Shown here: positions 1 to 11,159 of the stretch, piece after piece
How positions within the stretch are numbered: position 1 is the stretch's first letter
Layout: every line of letters starts with the position of its first letter
NCBI GenBank assembly: GCA_000824805.1
Contig: CCNA01000025.1
Coordinates: 1 to 64,000, forward strand
Reading direction: 5' to 3'
Length of the DNA stretch: 64,000 nucleotides
From: Mesorhizobium sp. SOD10
GTDB lineage: Bacteria; Pseudomonadota; Alphaproteobacteria; Rhizobiales; Rhizobiaceae
Notes under the pieces: generated by a model
What the model was told of the DNA's origin: nothing
Databases searched by the model: none
Seen by the model: only the letters and a program-made list of their open reading frames with translations
Translations under genes and position numbers: made by a program

Positions 1-21
1 GGGCACTTTTCCTGGAATTGC
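1..21 (+). repeat. Intergenic palindrome, GCAATTCC/GGAATTGC family, left-truncated by window edge
   Basis: The window opens with the right arm (CACTTTTCC then TGGAATTGC) of an imperfect palindrome that recurs at 9825, 11057, 11113, 47709 and 56116. The left arm lies outside the window. It sits in the leader of the epimerase gene. Confidence 0.7.
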
Positions 22-120
22 TCAAAAAACAACGCAATGGCGACCTCCGGTCGCTCTTTGCCTTTGGCGAGAAACGGATTAAGAAACGGCTTCAGCCAAG
101 CATTCGCGCGGAGCCCAGTC

Positions 121-1104
121 ATGACCGAAATCCTGCAGACCCCCAAGCTCGTCGTCGTCTTCGGCGGCTCGGGCTTCGTCGGTCGCCATGTCTTGCGGGC
201 GCTGGCCAAGCGCGGCTACCGTATCCGGGTCGCCTGCCGGCGGCCCGACCTTGCCGGTCATGTGCAGCCGCTCGGCAATGTCGGCCAGATCCAGCCGGTG
301 CAGGCCAATGTGCGCGTGCGCTGGTCGGTCGACCGCGCCGTGCAGGGCGCCGACCATGTCGTCAACCTGGTCGCGATCCTGCATGAGACCGGGCGCCAGA
401 AATTCGGCGCGGTGCACGATTTCGGCGCGCGTGCCGTCGCCGAGGCCGCACGCTCGGTCGGCGCCGGCCTCACCCAGATCTCGGCGCTCGGCGCCGATCT
501 CAATTCCCCGTCCGACTACGCCCGCACCAAAGCATTGGGTGAAAAAGCAGTGTTCGAGACGATTCAGGACGCCGTCATCTTCCGGCCGTCGATCAATTTC
601 GGACCGGAGGACAGGTTCTTCAACCGCTTCGCCGGCATGGCGCGCTTGTCTCCCGTGCTGCCGCTGATCGGCGGCGGACTGAACAAGCTGCAGCCGGTCT
701 ATGTCGGCGACGTCGCCGAAGCGATCGCGCGCTCGGTCGACGGCAATGTCAGGGGCGGCCAGATCTACGAGCTCGGCGGCCCACAGGTGCTGACCTTCAA
801 GGAGTGCATGGAAGAGTTGCTCGCGGTCATCGACCGCCGGCGGATGCTGGTGCCGGTACCGTGGTGGGTGGCGAACATCCAGGCGTCGATCCTTCAACTG
901 CTGCCCAATCCGCTCCTGACCAGGGACCAGGTGCTGCAGCTGCGCGAGCACAACATCGTTTCGGACGAAGCCGCCAAGACCGGCAGGACGCTTGCCGGCC
1001 TCGGTATCCAGCCGCAGGCGATCGCCACCATCCTGCCCAGCTATCTCTGGCGCTTCCGCGCCGCCGGCCAGTTCCAGCAGCGCCGCCCGATTGCCGACCG
1101 TTAG
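121..1104 (+). CDS. NAD-dependent epimerase/dehydratase, complex I NDUFA9-like
   Basis: An extended short-chain dehydrogenase of 327 residues. The N-terminal Rossmann motif GGSGFVGRHV (about residues 14-23) binds NAD(P), and a YARTKALGEKAV stretch holds the usual YxxxK pair. The family is related to the NDUFA9 accessory subunit of respiratory complex I and to atypical SDRs of unknown substrate. The frame is open upstream to 37, but the ATG at 121 follows GGAG at a good distance and starts just before the Rossmann strand, so it is preferred. It stands alone, convergent with the P450 gene. A role in complex I assembly or quinone metabolism is inference. Confidence 0.85.
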   Translation: MTEILQTPKLVVVFGGSGFVGRHVLRALAKRGYRIRVACRRPDLAGHVQPLGNVGQIQPVQANVRVRWSVDRAVQGADHVVNLVAILHETGRQKFGAVHDFGARAVAEAARSVGAGLTQISALGADLNSPSDYARTKALGEKAVFETIQDAVIFRPSINFGPEDRFFNRFAGMARLSPVLPLIGGGLNKLQPVYVGDVAEAIARSVDGNVRGGQIYELGGPQVLTFKECMEELLAVIDRRRMLVPVPWWVANIQASILQLLPNPLLTRDQVLQLREHNIVSDEAAKTGRTLAGLGIQPQAIATILPSYLWRFRAAGQFQQRRPIADR

Positions 1105-1124
1105 AAGACTTTAAGTTTCGTTAT

Positions 1125-1149
1125 CCCAGAACCGCTGCACACTTCTGGG
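1125..1149. terminator. Hairpin between convergent genes
   Basis: CCCAGAA and TTCTGGG form a perfect 7-bp stem around an 11-nt loop between the stops of the epimerase and P450 genes. No T-run follows on either side, so its use as a terminator is only plausible. Confidence 0.3.
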
Positions 1150-1162
1150 CGACATGCATTGA

Positions 1163-2533
1163 TTACGCCCGCCGGGAGACTCGCATCGGCAGGCCGCCCT
1201 GCGGCTGCGTGGTCAGCTTCTGCACCGGCCACGGCCGGGTCTCGGACGTCACATCGAAGCGGAAGCGCGACAACAGGATCGCCAGCGCGATGATCGCCTC
1301 CTGCATGGCGAAGCTGGCGCCGATGCAGACGCGCGGGCCGGCGCCGAAGGGCAGGTACTGGAAGCGGTCGATCCTGTCGCGGTTTTCCGGATGGAAGCGC
1401 TCGGGCAGAAAAGCGTCCGGCCTGTCCCAAAGCTTGCGGTGGCGGTGCACGACCCAAGGCATCACCAGCACGGCAGCATATTTCGGAATGTAGAGACCAT
1501 TCCAGATCTCCGGCTCGATCGGCTCGCGGTTGATCGAGGGCGCGGGCGGATAGAGCCGCAGCGCCTCCTCGAAAGCGGCGCGGGTGAGCGGCATGGCATC
1601 CAGCCACTTGGTCGGATCTGGCTCGCGCGCCAGCACGGCGTCGATCTCCTGCTCGACCTTGTCGCGCTCCCAGGGCGCTTCGGCGAGGCAATAGATCGTC
1701 CAGCCCAGCGCCCGCGCGGTCGTCTCATGGCCGGCGCCGATGAAGGTGATGATGTTGTCCTCGACTTCGGCGCGGGTCAGCCCGCCCGGCCCCTCGGCCC
1801 GCAGCAGAAGCGTGAGAAAATCCTGCGGCACGCCGTCCGGATCGCGCTTCAGCCGCTCCTCGCGCATCTTCACTGTGTTGGCCACGATGTTGCGGAAATA
1901 GGCCATGGTCTTGCGGCCGCGGATGCGGGTTAGCCGCGGCAGCCATTCCGGCGCGCGCAGAAGGTCGAGCGGATCGACGCGGCCCATGGTCTCGAACAGG
2001 CGGTCGATCTCCTTGGCGAAGCTGCCCGGTTCGCCGGCGATCTCGCCGGAAAACAGCGTCTCGGCCAGGATATCATAGGTAAGCAGCGTCATGTCGTGGG
2101 CGATGTCGGACACGCCGCCCGCCTCGTAGCGGGTGACGAAGTCCAGCGTGCGCTTCAGCATCGGCCCGGCGAAGCCGAAGATGTGGCGCGGCGTGAACAC
2201 CGGCGCCATCGCCTTGCGCGAGCGCCTCCACACCTCGCCTTCGGCGGTGAGCAGGCCGTCGCGCAGGATTGGACGCAGGATCAGCTGGCGCACAGTCGCC
2301 ATCTTGTAATTCCTGGCGTTGTCAATCAGCACATGGCGGATGAGGCCGGGGTCGTTGGCGATGACCAGCGGGCCGCCGACGCCGGTCACCGATATCCAGG
2401 GCTCGTTGTAGGTGTGCTCGCCCCAGAGCTCGAGCGGGTTGCGGTAGACGATGCGCATCATCTCCAGCGTCGAGGGCGGCTGGGTACGCGGCTTGGGCGC
2501 CGGCGGCACGAAGGGGGCGGGCTTGGTGTCCAT
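1163..2533 (-). CDS. Cytochrome P450
   Basis: A 456-residue soluble cytochrome P450 monooxygenase. All three family signatures are visible: the I-helix oxygen-binding motif GAGHETT (about 266-272), the ExxR pair E323-R326, and the heme loop FGAGPRVCIG with the thiolate ligand Cys403. The length and lack of a membrane anchor fit a bacterial class that takes electrons from a ferredoxin or flavodoxin. No ferredoxin or reductase gene is adjacent, so its redox partner must be elsewhere. The start ATG has GGAG eight bases upstream. The substrate is unknown; the sequence resembles CYP families acting on fatty acids or terpenoids, but this is not decisive. Confidence 0.93.
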   Translation of the reverse strand: MDTKPAPFVPPAPKPRTQPPSTLEMMRIVYRNPLELWGEHTYNEPWISVTGVGGPLVIANDPGLIRHVLIDNARNYKMATVRQLILRPILRDGLLTAEGEVWRRSRKAMAPVFTPRHIFGFAGPMLKRTLDFVTRYEAGGVSDIAHDMTLLTYDILAETLFSGEIAGEPGSFAKEIDRLFETMGRVDPLDLLRAPEWLPRLTRIRGRKTMAYFRNIVANTVKMREERLKRDPDGVPQDFLTLLLRAEGPGGLTRAEVEDNIITFIGAGHETTARALGWTIYCLAEAPWERDKVEQEIDAVLAREPDPTKWLDAMPLTRAAFEEALRLYPPAPSINREPIEPEIWNGLYIPKYAAVLVMPWVVHRHRKLWDRPDAFLPERFHPENRDRIDRFQYLPFGAGPRVCIGASFAMQEAIIALAILLSRFRFDVTSETRPWPVQKLTTQPQGGLPMRVSRRA

Positions 2534-2714
2534 GAAGCATGCTCCGCTGTCAGCGCCGAATGTAGTGCCCGACGAGATCGGCGTCCATGCGACGGGACGG
2601 CAGCGCAGATCGCCACATCTCGCCGGAATGTGACCGGCGTCAGCCGATAGCTGCTTGTTGCCGGTGGAACCTTACGTTAGTCACCAATAGATACCGCCAA
2701 GCAAGGAGTTCCCC

Positions 2715-3287
2715 GTGAAGCATCGTCTGGACATCATCATCGGCAGCACGCGGCCGGGACGCGCCGGGCCGATTTTCGGCGAATGGCTGGAAGGGTTCGT
2801 GCGCCAACATGGCAAGTTCGAGCCGGTGCTGACCGACATCGCCGCGTTCAACCTGCCGATGCTCGATGAGCCGCATCACCCGCGCCTGCGCAAATACGAG
2901 AACGACCACACCAAGGCCTGGTCGAAGGCGATCGATGCCGCCGACGCCTTCGTGTTCGTGGCACCCGAGTACAACTACTTCGTGGCGCCCGCGATCGTGA
3001 ACGCGATCGACTATCTGGTCCATGAATGGCGCTACAAGCCCGCCGCGATCTTCAGCTATGGCGGCGTGTCCGGCGGCTTGCGTGCCGCGCAGGCGCTCAA
3101 GCCGCTGCTCACATCCGTCGGCGTCATGCCGATCCCGGAGGGCGTGGCGCTGCCGGCCTATGCGACGCTGCTCGACCAGAATCGCGCTTTTCACGCGAGC
3201 GAGCAGGTGCAAGGAGGCGCCAAGACCATGCTCGACGAACTTTCCCGCTGGAGCGAAGCGCTGAAGACACTGCGCGCCGCCGGATAG
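2715..3287 (+). CDS. NADPH-dependent FMN reductase family protein
   Basis: A 190-residue flavodoxin-fold reductase. It begins with the phosphate-binding loop GSTRPGRAGP (about residues 9-18) and carries the PEYN segment near residue 85 that contacts the flavin in the NADPH:FMN/azobenzene reductase family. The start codon is GTG, chosen because a perfect AAGGAG lies six bases before it. The gene is divergent from the P450 gene with about 180 bp between them; a shared role as flavin supplier is possible but unproven. The true substrate (quinone, azo dye or free flavin) cannot be told. Confidence 0.88.
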   Translation: MKHRLDIIIGSTRPGRAGPIFGEWLEGFVRQHGKFEPVLTDIAAFNLPMLDEPHHPRLRKYENDHTKAWSKAIDAADAFVFVAPEYNYFVAPAIVNAIDYLVHEWRYKPAAIFSYGGVSGGLRAAQALKPLLTSVGVMPIPEGVALPAYATLLDQNRAFHASEQVQGGAKTMLDELSRWSEALKTLRAAG

Positions 3288-3422
3288 GCCCTCGGCGTAG
3301 CGAAGCCGCGCTTCGGCCCGGCTTTCGCGTCTCGACAGACCTATGCCAGGGGAACGCGACCGGCCATACTCGCGCGAGGCGTGGAAAGACCCCTCGCCAA
3401 GCCGGCAAAATGGCCACAAACC

Positions 3423-3451
3423 TTGGAAAAGCAACCGTTTGCGCCTATATC
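3423..3451 (+). promoter_or_regulatory. Putative sigma-70-type promoter of gyrB
   Basis: TTGGAA (3423-3428) and TATATC (3446-3451) are separated by 17 bp and lie about 75 bp before the gyrB start. Each hexamer matches the consensus at four of six positions. Confidence 0.4.
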
Positions 3452-3524
3452 TAGGACATCAAAACGGCGCGATTCGCGGCCATTTTTCCGCGCCGGACCA
3501 TCGACATCAATCAGACAGGTATTC

Positions 3525-5996
<2,472 letters not shown>

Positions 5997-6012
5997 GCGC
6001 GACCTGGCTGAC

Positions 6013-6064
6013 AGTTCCTGCAATAAAAAAGCCCGCTTCGAGCGGGCTTTTTATTGCAGGAACT
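6013..6064. terminator. Strong bidirectional terminator between gyrB and pntB
   Basis: Arms of about 24 bp pair almost perfectly (one extra A on the left) around a TCG loop. The core is AGCCCGCT-TCG-AGCGGGCT, flanked by A-run and T-run, so it can end transcription from both convergent genes. The pairing continues outwards through AGTTCCTGCAAT, which is longer than usual. Confidence 0.9.
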
Positions 6065-6073
6065 ATGGCTGGA

Positions 6074-7471
6074 TCAGTGATCCATGGCCTTGACAATTTC
6101 CTCGGTCATCTTCTTGGCGTCGCCGAGCAGCATCATGGTGCCGTCCTTGTAGAACAGCGTGTTGTCGATGCCGGCGTAGCCGGAACCCAGCGAACGCTTG
6201 ACGAAGAGGCAGGTGCGGGCCTTGTCGACGTCGAGGATCGGCATGCCGTAGATCGGCGAGGATTTGTCGTCGCGCGCGGACGGGTTGGTGACGTCGTTGG
6301 CGCCGATGACATAGGCGACGTCGGCCTGCGCGAACTCGGAGTTGATGTCCTCCAGCTCGAACACCTCGTCGTAAGGCACGTTGGCTTCGGCCAGGAGCAC
6401 GTTCATGTGGCCGGGCATGCGGCCGGCGACCGGATGGATGGCATATTTCACTTCGACGCCGTTGGCCTTGAGCTTGTCGGCCATTTCGCGCAACGCGTGC
6501 TGCGCCTGGGCGACCGCCATGCCGTAACCGGGCACGATGATGACCTTCTGCGCGTTCATCATCAGATAGGCGGCATCGTCGGCCGAACCCTGCTTGACGG
6601 TGCGCTCGATGCCGTCGCTCGCCGCCGCAGCCGTCTCGCCGCCGAAGCCGCCGAGGATGACCGAGATGAAGGAGCGGTTCATGCCCTTGCACATGATGTA
6701 GGACAGGATCGCACCGGACGAGCCGACCAGGGCGCCGGTGATGATCAGCGCCAGATTGCCGAGGGTGAAGCCAAGTGCCGCCGCGGCCCAGCCCGAGTAG
6801 GAATTCAGCATCGACACCACGACCGGCATGTCGGCGCCGCCGATCGGGATGATCAAGAGCACGCCGAGCACCAGCGATGCGGCGACGATCAGCCAGAAGA
6901 CAAGCTTGGATTCGGTGGAGACGAGCAGCACGATCAGCACCACAAGGGCGGCGCCGAGCGCGATGTTGATCATGTGGCGGCCGCCGATCATGATCGGCTT
7001 GCCGGACATGCGGCCGTCGAGCTTGAGGAAGGCGATGACCGAGCCGGTGAAGGTGATGGCGCCGATGGCGACGCCAAGGCTCATTTCGACCAGCGCCTGG
7101 GCATGGATGTCGCCCGCTGTGCCGATGCCGAAGCTTTCCGGCGCGTAGATGGCAGCGGCAGCCACCATGACGGCGGCGAAGCCGACGAGCGAGTGGAAGG
7201 CGGCGACCAGCTGCGGCATCGAGGTCATGGCGATGCGGCGCGCCACATAGGCGCCGACCCCGCCGCCGATGGCGAGACCGAGCACGATCAGGCCGAAGCG
7301 GCCGGCCGAAGGCAGCGCCAGCGCCAGAGTGGTGGCGATGGCAATGCCCATGCCGATCATGCCGTAGAGATTGCCCTGCCGGCTGGTGGTCGGGTGCGAC
7401 AGGCCGCGCAGCGCCAGAATGAACAGGATGCCGGAGACCAGATAGAGGAAGGAAGCGAGATTGACGGTCAC
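6074..7471 (-). CDS. pntB: NAD(P) transhydrogenase subunit beta
   Basis: The 465-residue beta subunit of the proton-translocating transhydrogenase, which drives hydride transfer from NADH to NADP+ using the proton gradient at the inner membrane. About 260 residues of membrane helices come first, then the NADP-binding domain III with VPGYGMAVAQAQ and the GANDVTNPSARDD loop. It is the last gene of pntAA-pntAB-pntB, one base after the pntAB stop. This three-gene split is the alphaproteobacterial form; enterobacteria fuse the alpha parts. Confidence 0.95.
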   Translation of the reverse strand: MTVNLASFLYLVSGILFILALRGLSHPTTSRQGNLYGMIGMGIAIATTLALALPSAGRFGLIVLGLAIGGGVGAYVARRIAMTSMPQLVAAFHSLVGFAAVMVAAAAIYAPESFGIGTAGDIHAQALVEMSLGVAIGAITFTGSVIAFLKLDGRMSGKPIMIGGRHMINIALGAALVVLIVLLVSTESKLVFWLIVAASLVLGVLLIIPIGGADMPVVVSMLNSYSGWAAAALGFTLGNLALIITGALVGSSGAILSYIMCKGMNRSFISVILGGFGGETAAAASDGIERTVKQGSADDAAYLMMNAQKVIIVPGYGMAVAQAQHALREMADKLKANGVEVKYAIHPVAGRMPGHMNVLLAEANVPYDEVFELEDINSEFAQADVAYVIGANDVTNPSARDDKSSPIYGMPILDVDKARTCLFVKRSLGSGYAGIDNTLFYKDGTMMLLGDAKKMTEEIVKAMDH

Positions 7472-7472
7472 G

Positions 7473-7898
7473 TCACTTTTCCTTCTTCTTGTACATGGCG
7501 AGCATGCGCTGGGTCACCAGGAAGCCGCCGAAGATGTTGACCGAAACCAGCACTAGGGCGACGAAGCCGAAGCCCGCCGCAAGGCCGGAAGCGGCAATGC
7601 CGACCGCGAGCAGCGCGCCAACGACGATGACCGAGGAGATGGCGTTGGTGACGGCCATCAGCGGCGTATGCAGCGCCGGCGTCACCGACCAGACGACATA
7701 ATAGCCGACGAAGATCGCCAGCACGAAGATGGCGAAACGGAAGACGAAGGGATCGATCGCGCCGCCCGAAAGCGCGTGCGCCGCCCCGCCGGCGGCATCG
7801 GCCGCGCCCGGCGCGTTGTTGGCGAGATCCTGCACCGCGAGCCGCACGGCGGCCGTCGCCTGATCGAGCTGATCGAGAGCTTTCTGCAAGGCGTCCAT
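7473..7898 (-). CDS. pntAB: NAD(P) transhydrogenase subunit alpha part 2
   Basis: A 141-residue membrane protein forming the small domain II portion of the transhydrogenase alpha chain. Three or four hydrophobic helices follow an amphipathic N-terminus, and the segment PLMAVTNAISSVIVVGAL is the conserved helix pair of this subunit. Its ATG shares one base with the TGA of pntAA (TGATG), with AGGGGG upstream; a GTG one codon earlier is the alternative. Translational coupling to pntAA is likely. Confidence 0.93.
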   Translation of the reverse strand: MDALQKALDQLDQATAAVRLAVQDLANNAPGAADAAGGAAHALSGGAIDPFVFRFAIFVLAIFVGYYVVWSVTPALHTPLMAVTNAISSVIVVGALLAVGIAASGLAAGFGFVALVLVSVNIFGGFLVTQRMLAMYKKKEK

Positions 7899-9151
7899 CA
7901 CGCGGTCCCCCTAGGCTTGGCTGCGGACTTCTTCCTTGCCGCCGGCTTCACGTCGGCGGCATCGGCAACCATGGTCGTCGCCGGAATAGCCGGCGGCTCG
8001 GTGCGCGGCTCTTCCGCCGGCTTGGCGAAGGCGGGATGCACGACCTGGCCAGCGTCGGTCAGCATCGTCGCCTTGACCAGCTCGTCGTCGCGCTTGATGG
8101 CAAGCGTCTTCGTTGCCTTGTCGACCATCGTCTCGAGAAAGGCGTAGAGGTTCTTGGCGTAGAGCAGCGAGGCGGATGCGGCGACACGACCCGGAACGTT
8201 GAGGTGGCCGACGATCTTGACGCCGTTCTCCGTCGTCACGACCTTGCCAGGCACCGCGCCCTCGACATTGCCGCCGCGCTCGACCGCAAGGTCGACGATC
8301 ACCGAACCCGGTCGCATCGAGGCGACCATGGCGGCCGACACCAGCTTCGGCGCCGGCCGTCCAGGGATCAGCGCCGTGGTGATGACGATGTCCTGCTTGG
8401 CGATGTGCTCGGCAGTGAGCGCCGCCTGCTTGGCCTGATATTCCTTCGACATTTCCTTGGCGTAGCCGCCGGCGGTCTCGGCCGCCTTGAACTCCTCGTC
8501 CTCGACCGCCAGGAACTTGGCGCCAAGCGACTGCACCTGCTCCTTCACCGCCGGGCGCACGTCGGTGGCGGTGACGACCGCGCCGAGGCGGCGCGCCGTG
8601 GCGATGGCCTGTAGGCCGGCGACGCCGACGCCCATGATGAAGGTCTTGGCGGCCGGCACGGTACCGGCGGCGGTCATCATCATCGGCAGTGCGCGGTCAT
8701 ATTCGGCGGCGGCGTCGATCACCGCCTGGTAGCCGGCGAGATTGGCCTGCGAGGAAAGCACGTCCATGACCTGCGCGCGGGTGATGCGCGGCATGAACTC
8801 CATGGAAAAGGCCGTGATGCCGGCCTTGGCCATAGCGGCCACCGCGGCATCGTTGCCATAAGGGTCCATGATGGCGATGACGGCGGCGCCCGACTTGTAG
8901 CCCTTCAGCTCCGCATCCGTCGGCCGGCGCACTTTCAGCACGACGTCCGCCTTTTTGGCGTCGGCCGCCGTTCCGATCGTGCCGCCGGCAGCAGTGAAAT
9001 CCTGGTCGGGAATGCGGGAGCCGAGGCCGGCGTCCTTCTCGACGATCACGTCGAAGCCGAGACCCGCCAGGCGCTTGACCGTCTCGGGCGAGGCCGCGAC
9101 GCGCGGCTCGTTCGGGTCAACCTCACGAGGGATGAATACTATCTGTCCCAC
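7898..9151 (-). CDS. pntAA: NAD(P) transhydrogenase subunit alpha part 1
   Basis: The NAD(H)-binding domain I of the transhydrogenase, homologous to alanine dehydrogenase; 417 residues from the chosen start. The dinucleotide site GVGVAGLQAIATARRLG and the following TDVRPA are clear. An extra Ala/Lys/Pro-rich tail of about 40 residues follows the conserved domain. The frame is open to 9223, but a GTG at 9151 with AAAGGA seven bases upstream puts the start at GQIVFIPREV, where family members begin. The upstream aa3-oxidase subunit IV gene is in the same direction about 86 bp away. Confidence 0.93.
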   Translation of the reverse strand: MGQIVFIPREVDPNEPRVAASPETVKRLAGLGFDVIVEKDAGLGSRIPDQDFTAAGGTIGTAADAKKADVVLKVRRPTDAELKGYKSGAAVIAIMDPYGNDAAVAAMAKAGITAFSMEFMPRITRAQVMDVLSSQANLAGYQAVIDAAAEYDRALPMMMTAAGTVPAAKTFIMGVGVAGLQAIATARRLGAVVTATDVRPAVKEQVQSLGAKFLAVEDEEFKAAETAGGYAKEMSKEYQAKQAALTAEHIAKQDIVITTALIPGRPAPKLVSAAMVASMRPGSVIVDLAVERGGNVEGAVPGKVVTTENGVKIVGHLNVPGRVAASASLLYAKNLYAFLETMVDKATKTLAIKRDDELVKATMLTDAGQVVHPAFAKPAEEPRTEPPAIPATTMVADAADVKPAARKKSAAKPRGTA

Positions 9152-9237
9152 CGGATGATCCTTTCGGCTGGAACCTTGATTGCGCAAGGCGTCGGCCGGG
9201 ACGTCCGGTGACGTCGAGTGCAATTGGCTTGGGAAAT

Positions 9238-9462
9238 CTACCGCAGAATGAGAGCGCCGACGGCCATGATCAGGATGAACAGGATGGTCGCCGAAAAGAA
9301 GCCGCCGACGAAGAAGCCGAAGGCCATAGCGATAAGGATGGCGGCACAGACCAGCGACCCGTATTTGGCAAGGCCGAGGAAGGCCTTGTAGGTACGGTCG
9401 TGCTCGGCATAGTCCATCTGCGCGCCAAGCTCGACAGGACCGGTCGGCGAGTGATCAGCCAT
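9238..9462 (-). CDS. aa3-type cytochrome c oxidase subunit IV (small)
   Basis: A 74-residue protein with a short polar N-terminus, a YxxHDRTYKAFLGLAKYG segment and two closely spaced hydrophobic stretches. This is the pattern of the small bacterial aa3 oxidase subunit IV family. It would sit in the inner membrane with the terminal oxidase. The ATG at 9462 is chosen over the upstream in-frame start at 9495 because GGGG lies before it and similarity starts there. It precedes the pnt operon in the same direction. Confidence 0.85.
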   Translation of the reverse strand: MADHSPTGPVELGAQMDYAEHDRTYKAFLGLAKYGSLVCAAILIAMAFGFFVGGFFSATILFILIMAVGALILR

Positions 9463-9609
9463 GGAAGTACCCCTTCGAAAATCCCTGTGAGGCACATAGC
9501 GAAAAGCCGAACCAAGAGCAATGGCGCTATTGCCGCACAGCCTGCGACAACAGCCTCAAACGAAAGTTGAAATTAAAGCCGCGACTTCGTCCGCGCTGCG
9601 AGGGAGATT

Positions 9610-9759
9610 TCAGCCGGCGAGATGGGGAAAAAGGCCGAGCAGGCCGACAACGATCAAGTAAAGCGCGACGATGTAGTTGAGGAGCCGCGGCATCACCAGG
9701 ATCAGCACGCCGGCGATCAGCGAGATCAGCGGCGTCAGCGCGAGCGAGTGGATGGTCAT
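9610..9759 (-). CDS. DUF3096 family small membrane protein
   Basis: A 49-residue hydrophobic protein, essentially two transmembrane helices around LILVMPRLLNYIVALYLIVV, which is the DUF3096 pattern. The function is unknown. The start ATG at 9759 has AGGA upstream; the 23 in-frame codons before it are not conserved-looking and run into an intergenic repeat. It is easily missed because of its size. Confidence 0.75.
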   Translation of the reverse strand: MTIHSLALTPLISLIAGVLILVMPRLLNYIVALYLIVVGLLGLFPHLAG

Positions 9760-9824
9760 GCGGGAATCCTTTCTTATGGCGGGCGCGGTCGCGTGACAGA
9801 GCGGGCTGCGGAGCTTGTTTTGAC

Positions 9825-9867
9825 GCAATTCCGGCCGGAAAACCGTTCACACTTTGCCTTGAATTGC
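9825..9867 (+). repeat. Intergenic palindrome, GCAATTCC/GGAATTGC family
   Basis: GCAATTCC at 9825-9832 pairs with GAATTGC at 9861-9867; GGAAAA pairs with the following inner arm imperfectly. Same orientation as the other copies in the window. Confidence 0.75.
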
Positions 9868-9907
9868 TTGCTAACGCCGCAGCCGGCGAAAGGTTCATGG
9901 CCTGCGT

Positions 9908-10669
9908 TCAGGCAGCAGCGCGATAGTATTTCGCCGTCGGCACAATCGAGAGGGGCGTCAGCCGGTTGATGGCCGGATTGCCGAACATCAGCCGCTGCTC
10001 CATCGGCGTCGACTTGAAGAACGGCAGCCGCTCGAGCGTCTGCCGCATGTTTTCGCCGGCGGGAATTTCGAACAGGGCGATCGGGGCAAGAACACCCGGA
10101 AATTGCTTGGCCTCGCTCCGCTGCACGGCATTGAAGAAACGCGCATAGAAGGCGGAATGTTCGAGCTTGACGGGTGTAAGCACCGAGTCCTGGCCAAAGT
10201 AACAGGAGGCAACCATGGCGATCCTGAGCGTCAGGAACGGCAGCACTCCAGGCGCCGGCGCGCTGTCGGGGTCGGTTGCGAAGCGGGTTCCGTCGATGAA
10301 GGTTTCGCCGCGGGCGAGGCGCGGAAGCAAGACTTCTGGATAGGCGTCGATCGAGGGCGAGTATGGCTGCTCGCTGGAAATATAGTGAAAGCGCAGCGTG
10401 CTGACCAATTCACCGTAACAATAGACGCCGAACCTGTAGGAATTGGGCAGGTTATCCCAACGGTCCTCGAACATCCCGCTGGCGATCGGGCCACACATGC
10501 CTGAGCGCAGGTAGGAATTGTAGCGGAGCCGGTAGATCGCCTCGAGATCTTCTCCGCCGGTGATCAGGCGATATTCGACGTGGTCCAGCAGTTCCATCAT
10601 GGATCGGTTGAGCGCGGAGTCCATTCTCGCGCTGGCGCCAGCCGACGCACTCTTCCTTACAGCATCCAT
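9908..10669 (-). CDS. FeeM-like N-acyl amino acid synthase domain protein
   Basis: A 253-residue GNAT-type acyltransferase of the FeeM/autoinducer-synthase superfamily. Such enzymes join an acyl chain from acyl-ACP to an amino acid or similar amine. Visible marks are an IYRLRYNSYL segment near residue 50, the STLRF strand and the ETFIDGTRFA region, comparable to the conserved R/E positions of LuxI-type folds. The ATG at 10669 follows GAGGA; the open frame upstream to 10882 is intergenic. No luxR-type gene is adjacent, so a signalling role is not implied. The product is unknown. Confidence 0.7.
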   Translation of the reverse strand: MDAVRKSASAGASARMDSALNRSMMELLDHVEYRLITGGEDLEAIYRLRYNSYLRSGMCGPIASGMFEDRWDNLPNSYRFGVYCYGELVSTLRFHYISSEQPYSPSIDAYPEVLLPRLARGETFIDGTRFATDPDSAPAPGVLPFLTLRIAMVASCYFGQDSVLTPVKLEHSAFYARFFNAVQRSEAKQFPGVLAPIALFEIPAGENMRQTLERLPFFKSTPMEQRLMFGNPAINRLTPLSIVPTAKYYRAAA

Positions 10670-11056
10670 TGCCGATCCTCGAATTCCGCCTGCAATTAGG
10701 CTATTCGAGTTGAAATGAGACACAAGCTGAAAATTCGATATTGCTGATTTACCGCTTGTTAACGTTAATGGCGGTGCAGGTTTTCGCCTATCTTTCGCGG
10801 GGAAAGCAACGGCCGATGCCGGCTGTTGACTGATCCAGCCTGACGGTCGGCGCCCGGGCCAATCCAGAATCAGAGCTAGCAAGCGCCAGTCTGTTGCAGA
10901 GCTATACTATGCGGCAGCGATTATCGTTTCATGCGACGCATACTCTTCAGGTCGCAATATCCTGTTCACACCTTTTCTGAATTTCACAACACTTCAAAAA
11001 TAACTTCGAGCGCAAAAGCGACTCCCGCTTTTCTTAGATTTGTCCTCTGGCCTCGG

Positions 11057-11102
11057 CGCAGCTTCGAAAGGAAACCCGATTTCCACTTTTCCTGGAATTG
11101 CT
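11057..11102 (+). repeat. Degenerate copy of the GCAATTCC/GGAATTGC palindrome
   Basis: The right arm (CCACTTTTCC, TGGAATTGC) is intact, but the left arm has decayed to AGCTTCGAAAGGAAAC. It lies seven bases from the next copy, so the two form a tandem pair. Confidence 0.6.
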
Positions 11103-11112
11103 ATTTGCTGAC

Positions 11113-11156
11113 GCAATTCCGAACGGAAAACCGGTATCCACTTTTCCTGGAATTGC
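11113..11156 (+). repeat. Intergenic palindrome, GCAATTCC/GGAATTGC family
   Basis: GCAATTCC (11113-11120) pairs with GGAATTGC (11149-11156), and GGAAAA pairs with TTTTCC inside. It ends four bases from the stop codon of the GGDEF/EAL gene and could end its transcript. Confidence 0.8.
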
Positions 11157-11159
11157 TTC

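Larger units (their letters stand above)
10670..11159. other. Gene-free stretch with repeats
   Basis: About 490 bp upstream of the FeeM-like gene and downstream of the GGDEF/EAL gene. The first part is AT-richer than its surroundings (10690-11000) and probably holds the promoter of the FeeM-like gene. The last 100 bp hold two repeat copies. The short open frames across it are built from repeat sequence and are not credible genes. Confidence 0.5.

Noticed and set aside
9908..10669. Classical LuxI homoserine lactone synthase
   Set aside because: The sequence fits the FeeM-type acyltransferase better, and no luxR-type gene is adjacent.
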